NCBI GenBank assembly: GCA_964598885.1
Contig: CAZRES010000033.1
Span: 1 to 25,465, forward strand
DNA: 25,465 bases
Source: SURF-33 sp964598885
GTDB taxonomy: Bacteria; Desulfobacterota; Desulfobacteria; Desulfobacterales; Desulfosalsimonadaceae
Direction of reading: 5' to 3'
The position numbers and the translations under genes are program-made. The first letter of the stretch is position 1. Each line of letters starts with the position of its first letter. Below the pieces are notes generated by a model. The model saw only the letters and a program-made list of their open reading frames with translations, did no database searches and had not been told where the DNA came from. Below, in pieces: positions 16,243-23,870 of the stretch.

Positions 16243-16270
16243 ATCGTAATCGGTTACAGAAAAATTGCAA
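16243..16270 (-). promoter_or_regulatory. Candidate promoter of the efflux operon
   Basis: On the minus strand, TTGCAA (16270-16265) and TACGAT (16248-16243) each match the -35 and -10 consensus in four of six positions, with 16 bases between them. They lie about 85 bases before the chosen start of the outer-membrane gene, in the divergent region shared with the WYL regulator. Confidence 0.3.
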
Positions 16271-16403
16271 GCAAATCATCCGACGCCCTCCCTGGGGCAA
16301 ATCCCGGAAGTGTTTTTCTGCCTGATAGATTTACTTTTCGATATTTTACTGATATGGTCGATTCAATTTTTTCGTTCTTCATAAAGGGACTTCCCGTCAT
16401 TGC

Positions 16404-16439
16404 TTTTGTCAACTCGAAAGGTTTTTCATACCTGTTGCG
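16404..16439 (+). promoter_or_regulatory. Shared promoter/operator element, copy 1 (before the WYL gene)
   Basis: The 305-bp divergent region 16158-16462 contains no gene. Near its right end, TTTTGTCAACTC at 16404-16415 is followed by GAAAGGTT, then TTCAT and TTGCG. The same order of words is found before cas3 (17495-17528), and both copies begin about 60 bases before the start codon of their gene. TTGTCA at 16406-16411 could serve as a -35 box, but no good -10 follows at standard spacing. I infer a common binding site, perhaps for the WYL protein itself. Confidence 0.5.
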
Positions 16440-16462
16440 GGCGGTAAAATCAAAGGAGGCCC

Positions 16463-17464
16463 ATGTCCGGAAGCATCGCTTATGAACGATTCGTCTGGTT
16501 TCACAAGCAGATCAAGGCCGGCCGCTATCCCAACGCCCCGCGCCTTGCCGATCGGTTTGAAGTCTCCCTGCGCACCGCCAAGCGCAATATCGAATTCATG
16601 CGGGACCGTCTCGGCGCCCCTCTGATCTATCGGAGCGTGCATCAGGGTTACGGATACGAGGATGAATCCTTTGAATTGCCCTTGCTGCCGGTCACGCCCG
16701 AAGAAGTGCTTTCGGTGCTGATTGCCCGAACCCTGCTGTCTAAAACCGCCGGCGGCATCATCAGCGAAGCCATGCGCCGCTTTGGGCAAAACCTCCTGAA
16801 ACAGGCCGCCCGGTTCGGCTGGGAACCGGCCCGGCTGGATGACATCTTTTCCGCCGCCGGACACGGCTTCAGCCCGGCCCCGGCCGCCGCGTTCCAGACC
16901 GTGACCCGGGCCCTGCTCGACAAGAAACTCCTGGCCTTCACCTACACCTCGCCCCAGGATGAAACCCCGGTCCGCCGCGTCACCGAACCCCATCACCTGC
17001 AATATTACATGGGCTCCTGGGTGCTCATCGCCAGATGCCGCCTGCGCGACGAGTTCCGCATGTTTTATCTCTCCCGCATGAGCGACTGGGAGATGTTGCC
17101 CGACGCCTTCACGCCCCTGCCCAAAGACGCCTGGCAACCCCACGTCAACGGGGCCTTCGGCATTTTCCAGGGAAAACAACTCACCCCCGTCACCCTGCGG
17201 TTCACCCCTTTTCGCGCCCGCTGGATCCGGCAACAAACCTGGCACCCGGACCAGACCCGCCGGGACACCGCCGACGGCGGTATCGAACTCAGCTTCCCGG
17301 TCGCCGATTTCCGCGAAGTCAAAATGATGATCCTCCAGTTCGGCGCCGACGTGCAAGTCGTCTCCCCGGACTCCCTGCGCGCCGAAATTGCGGACGAAAT
17401 CCGTAAAATGGCCCGGATTTACCCGGTCCAGGCTGTCGCCGTGGAAGATGCGCCGCGAGAATGA
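16463..17464 (+). CDS. WYL-domain transcriptional regulator of the CRISPR-Cas locus
   Basis: The 333-residue protein has an N-terminal helix-turn-helix of the DeoR/HTH_11 type (residues about 8-60: RLADRFEVSLRTAKRNIEFMRD is the recognition part). A WYL domain lies at about 145-215 (LLAFTYTSPQ, then RVTEPHHLQYYMGSWVLIARCRLRDEFRMFYLSRM), and a C-terminal WCX extension ends the protein (VTLRFTPFRARWIRQQ, FPVADFREVKMMILQFGADVQVVSP). WYL domains bind nucleic-acid-like or nucleotide ligands, and proteins of this type often control phage-defence loci. An excellent site, AAAGGAGG, precedes the ATG. It is 95 bases upstream of cas3 on the same strand. Its codons are strongly C/G-ending, especially in the second half, unlike cas3 and cas8c, which suggests a different history. 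Confidence 0.9.
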   Translation: MSGSIAYERFVWFHKQIKAGRYPNAPRLADRFEVSLRTAKRNIEFMRDRLGAPLIYRSVHQGYGYEDESFELPLLPVTPEEVLSVLIARTLLSKTAGGIISEAMRRFGQNLLKQAARFGWEPARLDDIFSAAGHGFSPAPAAAFQTVTRALLDKKLLAFTYTSPQDETPVRRVTEPHHLQYYMGSWVLIARCRLRDEFRMFYLSRMSDWEMLPDAFTPLPKDAWQPHVNGAFGIFQGKQLTPVTLRFTPFRARWIRQQTWHPDQTRRDTADGGIELSFPVADFREVKMMILQFGADVQVVSPDSLRAEIADEIRKMARIYPVQAVAVEDAPRE

Positions 17465-17494
17465 ATTTTCAAAATTTTTTTTAAGGGGGACATG

Positions 17495-17528
17495 TTTTGA
17501 CACCTCAAAGGTTGTATTCATTATTGCG
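17495..17528 (+). promoter_or_regulatory. Shared element, copy 2, and candidate promoter of the cas operon
   Basis: TTTTGACACCTC at 17495-17506 is followed by AAAGGTT, TTCAT and TTGCG, matching the block before the WYL gene. Here it contains a perfect -35 TTGACA (17497-17502) and, after 16 bases, CATTAT (17519-17524), four of six to a -10. A compact palindrome, ACCT-CAA-AGGT (17502-17512), overlaps the -35, so a protein bound there would block polymerase. Directly after the WYL stop there is an A/T-only stem with a T run (17465-17482), at most a weak terminator. Confidence 0.5.
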
Positions 17529-17559
17529 TTGATACGGTTCTAAGGGATTTGAAAATTTT

Positions 17560-19737
17560 ATGAAAAATAATTCTATTTACGCTCACAGTATAAAGGATCA
17601 GCCGATAGCTAAATGGCACTTGCTTGAAGACCATTTGCAAAAAGTCGCAGAGATCGCAGCTGATTTTGCCAACACCTTTGATGCTGATTCATGGGGTAAA
17701 ATCGCCGGAGAATATCATGATATCGGCAAGGCTTTGCCCGAATGGCAAGCCTATTTGCGGCATGTTAATGGTATTGTCGATGAATATTCAAAATATTACA
17801 GAGGAAAAATTCCTCATGCCATTCATGGGAGCAGAAAATTATTCTCCGGATCAAAAGATGCCGGCAAACTACTGGCATACTGCATCGCCGGACATCACGG
17901 AGGCCTTTCCAACTGGATTGATGTGGCAGGGAATGGCCTGAATGAAAATCTTCACAATACCGGTCCTGATATTAATTTCCCGCTAACTGATTTGAAATTC
18001 GAAAAAAGCCTGCCCTTGAAAGTCATTGATTCAAAACGCTTTGGCTTTCAGATTCAATTTTTTGTCCGGATGCTTTTTTCATGCATAGTGGATGCGGATT
18101 ATCTAGATACGGAAGCAGCAATAGATACTGAACGGACGAATTGGCGGTTCGCATATCCTTCCCTGAATACCCTCTATGATCGTTTTTGGAAAAACTTTAG
18201 CGTATTGCTTAAAAACGTAAATCTGACATCCGTAAATCGCCAACGGGAGATCGTTCTCCAGGATTGCATGAAGGCGGCGCTCTGTGAGCCAGGTCTTTTT
18301 TCTTTGACCGTTCCCACGGGCGGAGGGAAAACATTGTCCTCACTCGCCTTTGCCCTTGAACACGCGAGATACAGTAAATTCAGCAAAAGACGCATTATTT
18401 ATGTCATTCCCTTTACCACCATAATTGAACAAAACGCTGCCGTATTTCGTGAGCTTATCGGAGAAGATGCCATTCTTGAACACCACTGCAACTTCATTCC
18501 GGATGAAGCTGACTGGAAAACCCGACTGGCATTGGAAAACTGGGAAGCCCCGATAATTGTTACGACCAATGTACAGTTTTTTGATTCATTTTTTTCCCGA
18601 AAACCCTCCGGCTGCCGCAAGCTTCATAATGTTGCAAACAGCATCGTTATTTTTGATGAGGTTCAGACCATTCCAGTGGAGAAACTAAAACCCTGCCTGG
18701 AGGTGCTTCGGGAATTGACCTTAAATTACGGAGTCAGCGCCGTTTTGTGTACCGCCACCCAACCGGCTCTTGGCTGCTCTGAGGAATTCCCTTCCGGTTT
18801 GAAAAATATTAGAGAAATTACCGAGAATGTTCCGGCCATTTTTCATGCGTTGCGACGAACCCGAGAAACATTTATCGGGAATATCTCCCAAGAAGAACTT
18901 GCGGAGAAATTATCCGTTCATCCCCAAGCTCTCTGTATCGTCAATACCCGAAAACAGGCTGTTGAGGTATTTAATCTTTTGCCGAAAAGCGAGAACAATT
19001 TTCATCTGAGCGCCTTGATGTATCCGGCGCACCGGACCCGCATTCTTCATGAAATCCGCAACCGGCTTAAAAATAAACAGCCCTGCCGCGTGATCAGCAC
19101 GCAGTTGATCGAGGCCGGGGTGGATATCGACTTTCCAGTCGTCTACCGCGCCATTGCCGGAATGGATGCCATTGCCCAGGCGGCCGGTCGGTGCAACCGG
19201 GAGGGAAAGATCGAACAAGGGGATGTATATATATTTAAACTGCAAAACGGCCTTTCTCCCGGCTATTTCAGACAGACCGCCCAATGCGCGGAGCCTTTGT
19301 TTGAAAAATTTATCGGACACTTTTTAAAGCCGGAATGCATCCGGGAATATTTTTTAACCTACTACTGGTTGAATGAAGATCGCATGGATAAAGGGGGTAT
19401 CCTTCAAAAATGCCTGCATGGCGCCCGCGGTGATATCCAATTCAAAGACATCGCCGATTTTCAAATGATCGAAGATTTGTCAACCCCTGTCATCATCGCG
19501 CTGGAGGAGGAAGCCGTATCTCTGGTCAGGCAACTCCCTTTTGTGGAGAAAAAAGGAGCGATCCTCCGCAAACTCCAGAAATTCAATGTTCAGATTTACC
19601 AGCAAGACTATTATGCATTAAAGAACTGGCTGGAAAGCCCGGAACCCGGAATTTTCCTGGTGCGAAATCCCGAACTGTATTCAGAAGAAACAGGGCTGAA
19701 AACAAAACCGCCGGAAGGCAAGGCCTTTTTCGCTTAA
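17560..19737 (+). CDS. cas3: CRISPR-associated nuclease-helicase Cas3 (type I-C)
   Basis: The 725-residue protein combines the two activities that degrade target DNA after Cascade recruits it. The N-terminal HD nuclease has metal ligands in WHLLEDH (His25), YHDIGK (His53-Asp54), PHAIHGS (His86/His89) and GHHGG (His112-His113). The superfamily 2 helicase follows, with Walker A PTGGGKT at about 252-258, DEVQ (motif II) near 365, TATQP (motif III), and motifs V/VI in STQLIEAGVDIDFPVV and QAAGRCNREG. The C-terminal accessory domain ends the protein. All catalytic motifs are intact and the length is typical for I-C. The gene is richer in A/T than the genes at either end of the window. AAGGGA lies about 12 bases before the ATG, rather far. 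cas5c follows after 19 bases. Confidence 0.96.
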   Translation: MKNNSIYAHSIKDQPIAKWHLLEDHLQKVAEIAADFANTFDADSWGKIAGEYHDIGKALPEWQAYLRHVNGIVDEYSKYYRGKIPHAIHGSRKLFSGSKDAGKLLAYCIAGHHGGLSNWIDVAGNGLNENLHNTGPDINFPLTDLKFEKSLPLKVIDSKRFGFQIQFFVRMLFSCIVDADYLDTEAAIDTERTNWRFAYPSLNTLYDRFWKNFSVLLKNVNLTSVNRQREIVLQDCMKAALCEPGLFSLTVPTGGGKTLSSLAFALEHARYSKFSKRRIIYVIPFTTIIEQNAAVFRELIGEDAILEHHCNFIPDEADWKTRLALENWEAPIIVTTNVQFFDSFFSRKPSGCRKLHNVANSIVIFDEVQTIPVEKLKPCLEVLRELTLNYGVSAVLCTATQPALGCSEEFPSGLKNIREITENVPAIFHALRRTRETFIGNISQEELAEKLSVHPQALCIVNTRKQAVEVFNLLPKSENNFHLSALMYPAHRTRILHEIRNRLKNKQPCRVISTQLIEAGVDIDFPVVYRAIAGMDAIAQAAGRCNREGKIEQGDVYIFKLQNGLSPGYFRQTAQCAEPLFEKFIGHFLKPECIREYFLTYYWLNEDRMDKGGILQKCLHGARGDIQFKDIADFQMIEDLSTPVIIALEEEAVSLVRQLPFVEKKGAILRKLQKFNVQIYQQDYYALKNWLESPEPGIFLVRNPELYSEETGLKTKPPEGKAFFA

Positions 19738-19756
19738 CCTAAAAAGGAGGGCAATT

Positions 19757-20389
19757 ATGAGTTTTGGCATTAAACTTCGGATCTGGGGAGATTATGCCCT
19801 GTTTACAAGGCCGGAGATGAAGGTGGAACGGGTCAGCTATGACGTAATGACGCCGTCTGCGGCCCGGGGCATTCTGGAAGCCATTTACTGGAAGCCAGAA
19901 ATCCGTTGGGTCATCGACCGCATCCATGTGTTGAAACCGGTCCGGTTTGAAAACATCCGCCGCAACGAGCTTTCCAGCAAGGCATCGGTTTCAGATGCGG
20001 TAATCAGAACTGGAAACGCCGCTGTTTGTCAGTTTATTGAAGACGACCGCCAGCAAAGAGCCTCCATGGTGCTCAAAGATGTTGAATATATCATTGAGGC
20101 CCATTTTGAATTGACCGGAACGGACAATTCCGATCCGGGAAAGCATTTGGCTATATTTGAGCGCCGGGTGAAAAAAGGCCAGTGTTTCCATAGTCCTTAT
20201 TTTGGATGCCGGGAGTTTCCCCTAAATTTTGAATGGTGCGATGAAATTCAACAATCCGCGCTAACCGGGGAGAAGGATCTGGGTTATATGCTTCACGATA
20301 TTGATTTTAAAGACAACATGACCCCCCGGTTTTTTCGGGCCGTCATGCAAGACGGCGTCATTGAATGTCATCAGGAGGTGGTGGCATGA
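19757..20389 (+). CDS. cas5: Type I-C Cas5c (crRNA-processing Cascade subunit)
   Basis: The 210-residue protein is the I-C (formerly Cas5d) member of the Cas5 family, recognisable from FGIKLRIWGDYALFTRPEMKVERVSYDVMTPSAARGILEAIYWKPEIRW at its N terminus. The middle (LKDVEYIIEAHFEL) and the glycine-rich QCFHSPYFGCREFPLNFEW are also typical. In type I-C there is no Cas6. Cas5c itself cuts the repeat RNA and stays on the 5' end of the crRNA, and the absence of cas6 in the visible operon fits. AAAAAGGAGG lies before the ATG. The stop overlaps the cas8c start by four bases (ATGA). Confidence 0.95.
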   Translation: MSFGIKLRIWGDYALFTRPEMKVERVSYDVMTPSAARGILEAIYWKPEIRWVIDRIHVLKPVRFENIRRNELSSKASVSDAVIRTGNAAVCQFIEDDRQQRASMVLKDVEYIIEAHFELTGTDNSDPGKHLAIFERRVKKGQCFHSPYFGCREFPLNFEWCDEIQQSALTGEKDLGYMLHDIDFKDNMTPRFFRAVMQDGVIECHQEVVA

Positions 20390-22107
20390 TTATTCAATCC
20401 CTTGTCGCTCTACATCATCGCCTATCAGAAAATCCGGATATCGAATTGCCGGAATTCGGTTATGCCCCTCAAAAAATTTCTTTTGCTCTTGTTTTGAATC
20501 CGGTCGGCAAACTGCTTCAGGTAAAAGATCTCCGAAAACCCGATGGTAAAAAACTACGACCGAGCATTTTGTTGATGCCTTCCATTGAGCGACAGGGCCA
20601 AGGTCTCAATCCACAATTTATGTGGGACAACACGCAGTATGTTCTGGGTGCTGTCTCTTGGGATGAAAAAAAACCAAAAGAATCGGAGAAAAAACATCAG
20701 CGAGCCATTCAAGCGTTTCAAGAATTCAAAAATTTTCATATTGAATTTTTAGCACATACAAATGACACGGATTTAGCGGCAATGACGAAATTTTTAACAA
20801 GATGGAGTCCGGAAAAAGCCGCTGATTTGGAATTATGGACTGAAATTGCCGATACCAATCTGGTTTTTATGATTGATGGAAAAAGAGAGTTCCTTCATGA
20901 AAAACCATCGGTCAGGGAAAAATGGAATGAACGTTACGCCGCGAGGGAAACACCCGAAATGGGTAACTGCTTATTGACGGCAAAAAAAATGCCCCTCGCC
21001 CGGCTGCATCCGATGCTTAAAAATGTGGACGGCGCACAAGCGAAAGGGTCGGCAATTGTATCATTCAACCAATCCTCATTTTGCTCTTATGCAAAAGAAC
21101 AAAGCTATAATGCGCCCTTAAATGTAATGGACACCTTCAGATACACTGCATCCTTAAATTATTTACTGCGTCGGGAAGATAATTTTCAAAGGATCAAAAT
21201 CGGGGATGCCACCACGGTTTTTTGGACGGAAAGAGACTCCCCGATAGAATCATTTATGGGTGTAATCCTGGATCCTCAAGCCGATACCGGCGATAACGTT
21301 CAGTTAAATGAATTTCTTTCAGCGGCTAAAAGAGGAACAATGCCAACTGATCTTGATTATGACGGTAATATCAAATTTTTTGTCCTCGGACTGGCCCCCA
21401 ATAATTCCAGACTTGCCGTCCGTTTCTGGCATGTCTGCTCCGTTGACCAGCTCAAGGACTGTATCGGCCGACATTTTAATGACCTTCAAATAGAGCGGTA
21501 TTCCCAAAAAGATATCCCGTATCCCGGAATCTGGCATCTGCTGAAAGAAACAGCCCGGGAAACCAAGGATATTTCACCTCTTCTGAGCGGTGCACTGATG
21601 CGCTCAATTCTTGAAGGGACGGGCTATCCGCTGAATCTTTATAATGGTGTTTTAAACCGAATCCGGGCGGACCAGCGGATTAATTATCTGAGAGCATCGA
21701 TTTTAAAGGCTGTACTTAAACGTAATTTTAGAATGGAGGTGCCTATGTCACTGGACAAGGAAAACAAAGAAATTGCTTATTTGCTGGGACGGTTGTTTGC
21801 TGTGCTGGAAAAAGCCCAGCAGGACGCGATCCCCGGGGCCAATGCAACCATTAAGGATCGATTTTTCGGTTCCGCATCCGCAACTCCGGCAGGCATATTT
21901 CCAAGACTGCTTCGACTCACCCAACATCATATTGCAAAAGCGGATTACGGATATATTTCAGATCGTCGCATCGCCGAGATTATGAATGACATTCAAGGTT
22001 TTCCACAACATTTGAATATGAAACAGCAAGGTCAGTTTGCCATCGGTTATTATCAGCAGCGAAATGAGCTGTTCAAGAAAAAAACCACGGAAGGAGGAAA
22101 TGAATAA
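20386..22107 (+). CDS. cas8c: Type I-C Cas8c (Csd1), large Cascade subunit
   Basis: The 573-residue protein starts IIQSLVALHHRLSENPDIELPEFGYAP, the characteristic Csd1 opening, and has the I-C length. Cas8c recognises the PAM and opens the target duplex within Cascade. The ATG at 20386 is preferred over an upstream in-frame ATG at 20365. It has TCAGGAGG at a good distance, it overlaps the cas5 stop as ATGA, and the conserved sequence begins right after it. The last 120 residues form a helical region that is probably also made separately as Cas11c (see that entry). The gene is A/T-rich compared with fic, cas4 and cas1. The cas7 ATG overlaps its stop by one base. Confidence 0.95.
   Translation: MIIQSLVALHHRLSENPDIELPEFGYAPQKISFALVLNPVGKLLQVKDLRKPDGKKLRPSILLMPSIERQGQGLNPQFMWDNTQYVLGAVSWDEKKPKESEKKHQRAIQAFQEFKNFHIEFLAHTNDTDLAAMTKFLTRWSPEKAADLELWTEIADTNLVFMIDGKREFLHEKPSVREKWNERYAARETPEMGNCLLTAKKMPLARLHPMLKNVDGAQAKGSAIVSFNQSSFCSYAKEQSYNAPLNVMDTFRYTASLNYLLRREDNFQRIKIGDATTVFWTERDSPIESFMGVILDPQADTGDNVQLNEFLSAAKRGTMPTDLDYDGNIKFFVLGLAPNNSRLAVRFWHVCSVDQLKDCIGRHFNDLQIERYSQKDIPYPGIWHLLKETARETKDISPLLSGALMRSILEGTGYPLNLYNGVLNRIRADQRINYLRASILKAVLKRNFRMEVPMSLDKENKEIAYLLGRLFAVLEKAQQDAIPGANATIKDRFFGSASATPAGIFPRLLRLTQHHIAKADYGYISDRRIAEIMNDIQGFPQHLNMKQQGQFAIGYYQQRNELFKKKTTEGGNE
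21745..22107 (+). CDS. cas11c: Internal in-frame small subunit Cas11c (within cas8c)
   Basis: Codon 454 of cas8c is an ATG preceded by GGAGGT with a 4-5 base gap (the stretch GGAGGTGCCTATG), a near-perfect ribosome site inside the coding sequence and in the same frame. Translation from it gives 120 residues beginning SLDKENKEIAYLLGRLFAVLEKAQQDA and predicted to be all helical. It is known that type I-C systems produce their Cas11 small subunit by internal initiation in cas8c, and that it lines the belly of Cascade. Position, length and helical nature agree. The site is seen in the sequence; its use is inferred. Confidence 0.8.
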   Translation: MSLDKENKEIAYLLGRLFAVLEKAQQDAIPGANATIKDRFFGSASATPAGIFPRLLRLTQHHIAKADYGYISDRRIAEIMNDIQGFPQHLNMKQQGQFAIGYYQQRNELFKKKTTEGGNE

Positions 22108-22967
22108 TGAGCACTGCCATTGCCAACCGCTATGAATTTGTTTTGTTGTTTGACGTGAAAAATGGAAATCCAAACGGTGACCCGGATGCGGGCAATCTTC
22201 CCCGCATTGATCCGGAAACCAGTCGCGGCATCGTGACCGATGTTTGCTTAAAAAGAAAAGTCCGTAATTATGTTGAACTGATGAAAAGCGACACATCTCC
22301 CTTCAATATCTATGTCAAGGAAAAATCGATCCTCACGGAGAGGCGAAAACCGGCTTACGAGGCCGTGGCCGATGAAACGGAAGCCTCAGCAAAAATCAAT
22401 AAGGCCCGAGCCTGGATGTGCAAAAATTTTTATGATGTCCGGACATTCGGAGCTGTGATGTCCACAAAGGAAAATAATTGCGGTCAGGTACGGGGGCCAG
22501 TTCAAATGGCTTTTGGAGAGAGCTTTGATCCGGTTGTCTCCCTGGAAGCCACCATTACCCGAATGGCAGTTGAAACCGCCAAGGAAGCCAAATCCCAGGA
22601 CGGCGACAACCGTACCATGGGCAGAAAAACCTATGTGCCTTATGGACTTTACAGAACCCATGGCTTTATTTCATCGCCTCTTGCCAAACAAACGGGCTTT
22701 TCCGAGGAAGACCTGGAACTGTTCTGGAATGCCCTGATGAATATGTTCGATCATGACCGTTCAGCCGCCAGGGGCGAAATGGCCGCGAGAAAACTGATTG
22801 TCTTCAAACATAATTCCGAACTCGGGAATTATCCGGCTTGGAAATTGTTTGATCTGGTCAAGATTTCCCGGATCGGTGATCCGGAAACCCCGCCCCGGTC
22901 CTTTGCGGATTATCAGGTGAGCATTGGCGAGGCCCCGGAGGGCGTGCAAATAATCGAAAAATTATAA
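22107..22967 (+). CDS. cas7: Type I-C Cas7 (Csd2), Cascade backbone subunit
   Basis: The 286-residue protein opens with YEFVLLFDVKNGNPNGDPDAGNLPRID, the signature of the Csd2/Csh2 group of Cas7. It continues with RGIVTDVCLKRKVRNYV, the RNA-binding region, and VRTFGAVMSTKE. Copies of it coat the crRNA spacer. GGGRKTYVPYG-like spacing is replaced here by NRTMGRKTYVPYGLYRTHGFIS, also usual in I-C. AAGGAGG lies before the ATG, which overlaps the cas8c stop by one base. After its stop there are 66 non-coding bases before fic, the largest gap between cas3 and cas1. Confidence 0.95.
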   Translation: MSTAIANRYEFVLLFDVKNGNPNGDPDAGNLPRIDPETSRGIVTDVCLKRKVRNYVELMKSDTSPFNIYVKEKSILTERRKPAYEAVADETEASAKINKARAWMCKNFYDVRTFGAVMSTKENNCGQVRGPVQMAFGESFDPVVSLEATITRMAVETAKEAKSQDGDNRTMGRKTYVPYGLYRTHGFISSPLAKQTGFSEEDLELFWNALMNMFDHDRSAARGEMAARKLIVFKHNSELGNYPAWKLFDLVKISRIGDPETPPRSFADYQVSIGEAPEGVQIIEKL

Positions 22968-23033
22968 ACTGAACCATCTGGATGGACTGCCGGCTCAAGG
23001 GATTTACGGTTTTTAATACATTGGGAGAAATCC

Positions 23034-23843
23034 ATGTTTGACTTTATTAACCATCTGGACAGCGATCTGAAAAAAGCCCTAATGGTCCAGTTGCGCAACC
23101 TGTGGACACACACATCAACCGCTATCGAGGGGAACACGCTCACGCTGGGGGAGACCGCGTTTGTGCTGGAAGAAGGCTTGACCATCTCCGGCAAACCGTT
23201 AAAAGACCATCAGGAGGTAGTGGGCCATGCCAGGGCCATCGAGCTTGTCTATACCTGCCTGGAACAGGGTCGGCCTTTTGGAGAGTCGGATCTGTTCGCC
23301 CTGCACAAGGCCGTGCAGACGGATGTTGTCGTCGATGTTTATAAACCTGTCGGCGGATGGAAAAAAGAACCCAACTCCACGGTGGGCGTTGTCGACGGCA
23401 GGCAGGTGATTTTCGACTATGCGCGGCCCGCCGATGTGCCGATCCTGATGGCGGACTGGTTCAGGCTGTTTGATAAGCTGTGCCGGGGCCTTGTGCCCGG
23501 AGACCGGCAAAAGGCGCTTTCCGCTTATGTTCATCTTCACATCACGTTTGCGCGCATTCATCCTTTTTTTGACGGCAACGGCAGACTGGCAAGGCTGGTG
23601 GCCAATATCCCGGTTCTCAAGGCGGGCCTGCCGCCCATCATCATCCCCAGGGAGGAGCGCAAAGCCTATATCGACGCCTTGTCGGCGTATCATCATGCCG
23701 TGGGACAGATCCGGGCCGGCGATATGCTCTTGCCGGATGCAGGGAACTTGGAAGGTTTCACGGATTTCTGCCAAAAGGCATGGCGGGCATCGATGGATCT
23801 GGTGGACGAAGTTCGGCGGAAACAACAGGCCCGGCGGGTATGA
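23034..23843 (+). CDS. Fic-domain AMP-transferase embedded in the cas operon
   Basis: The 269-residue protein carries a complete Fic motif, HPFFDGNGRLAR, at residues 176-187 (catalytic His176; Asp180 for Mg; Asn182 and Arg187 for the nucleotide phosphates). Near the N terminus S28-TAI-E32-G33-N34 matches the inhibitory (S/T)xxxE(G/N) motif, making it a self-inhibited class II Fic protein that resembles animal FICD in this region. Fic enzymes typically move AMP from ATP onto a target protein hydroxyl. The flap region lies around residues 105-130. The protein ends soon after the Fic fold, without the C-terminal winged helix seen in many bacterial relatives. It has GGGAG before its ATG, sits 66 bases after cas7 and 27 before cas4, and is not part of the standard I-C gene set. 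The target is unknown. Confidence 0.92.
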   Translation: MFDFINHLDSDLKKALMVQLRNLWTHTSTAIEGNTLTLGETAFVLEEGLTISGKPLKDHQEVVGHARAIELVYTCLEQGRPFGESDLFALHKAVQTDVVVDVYKPVGGWKKEPNSTVGVVDGRQVIFDYARPADVPILMADWFRLFDKLCRGLVPGDRQKALSAYVHLHITFARIHPFFDGNGRLARLVANIPVLKAGLPPIIIPREERKAYIDALSAYHHAVGQIRAGDMLLPDAGNLEGFTDFCQKAWRASMDLVDEVRRKQQARRV

Positions 23844-23870
23844 AGGAATCCGTTTGGAAGGGAATAATCA

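Noticed and set aside
16409..17521. Minus-strand open frame of 370 codons
   Set aside because: It is the antisense shadow of the WYL regulator, whose high G/C at third positions keeps the opposite frame open. The plus frame has HTH and WYL motifs and an ideal ribosome site.
18650..18670. DEVQ instead of DEAH/DEVH in the Cas3 helicase as a defect
   Set aside because: The metal-binding Asp and Glu are present, and variation at the fourth position is common in this group of Cas3 proteins, so no loss of function is implied.
22968..23033. Small dyad CCATC-TG-GATGG between cas7 and fic as a terminator
   Set aside because: The stem is only five pairs with a two-base loop and no T run follows; it cannot be a functional terminator.
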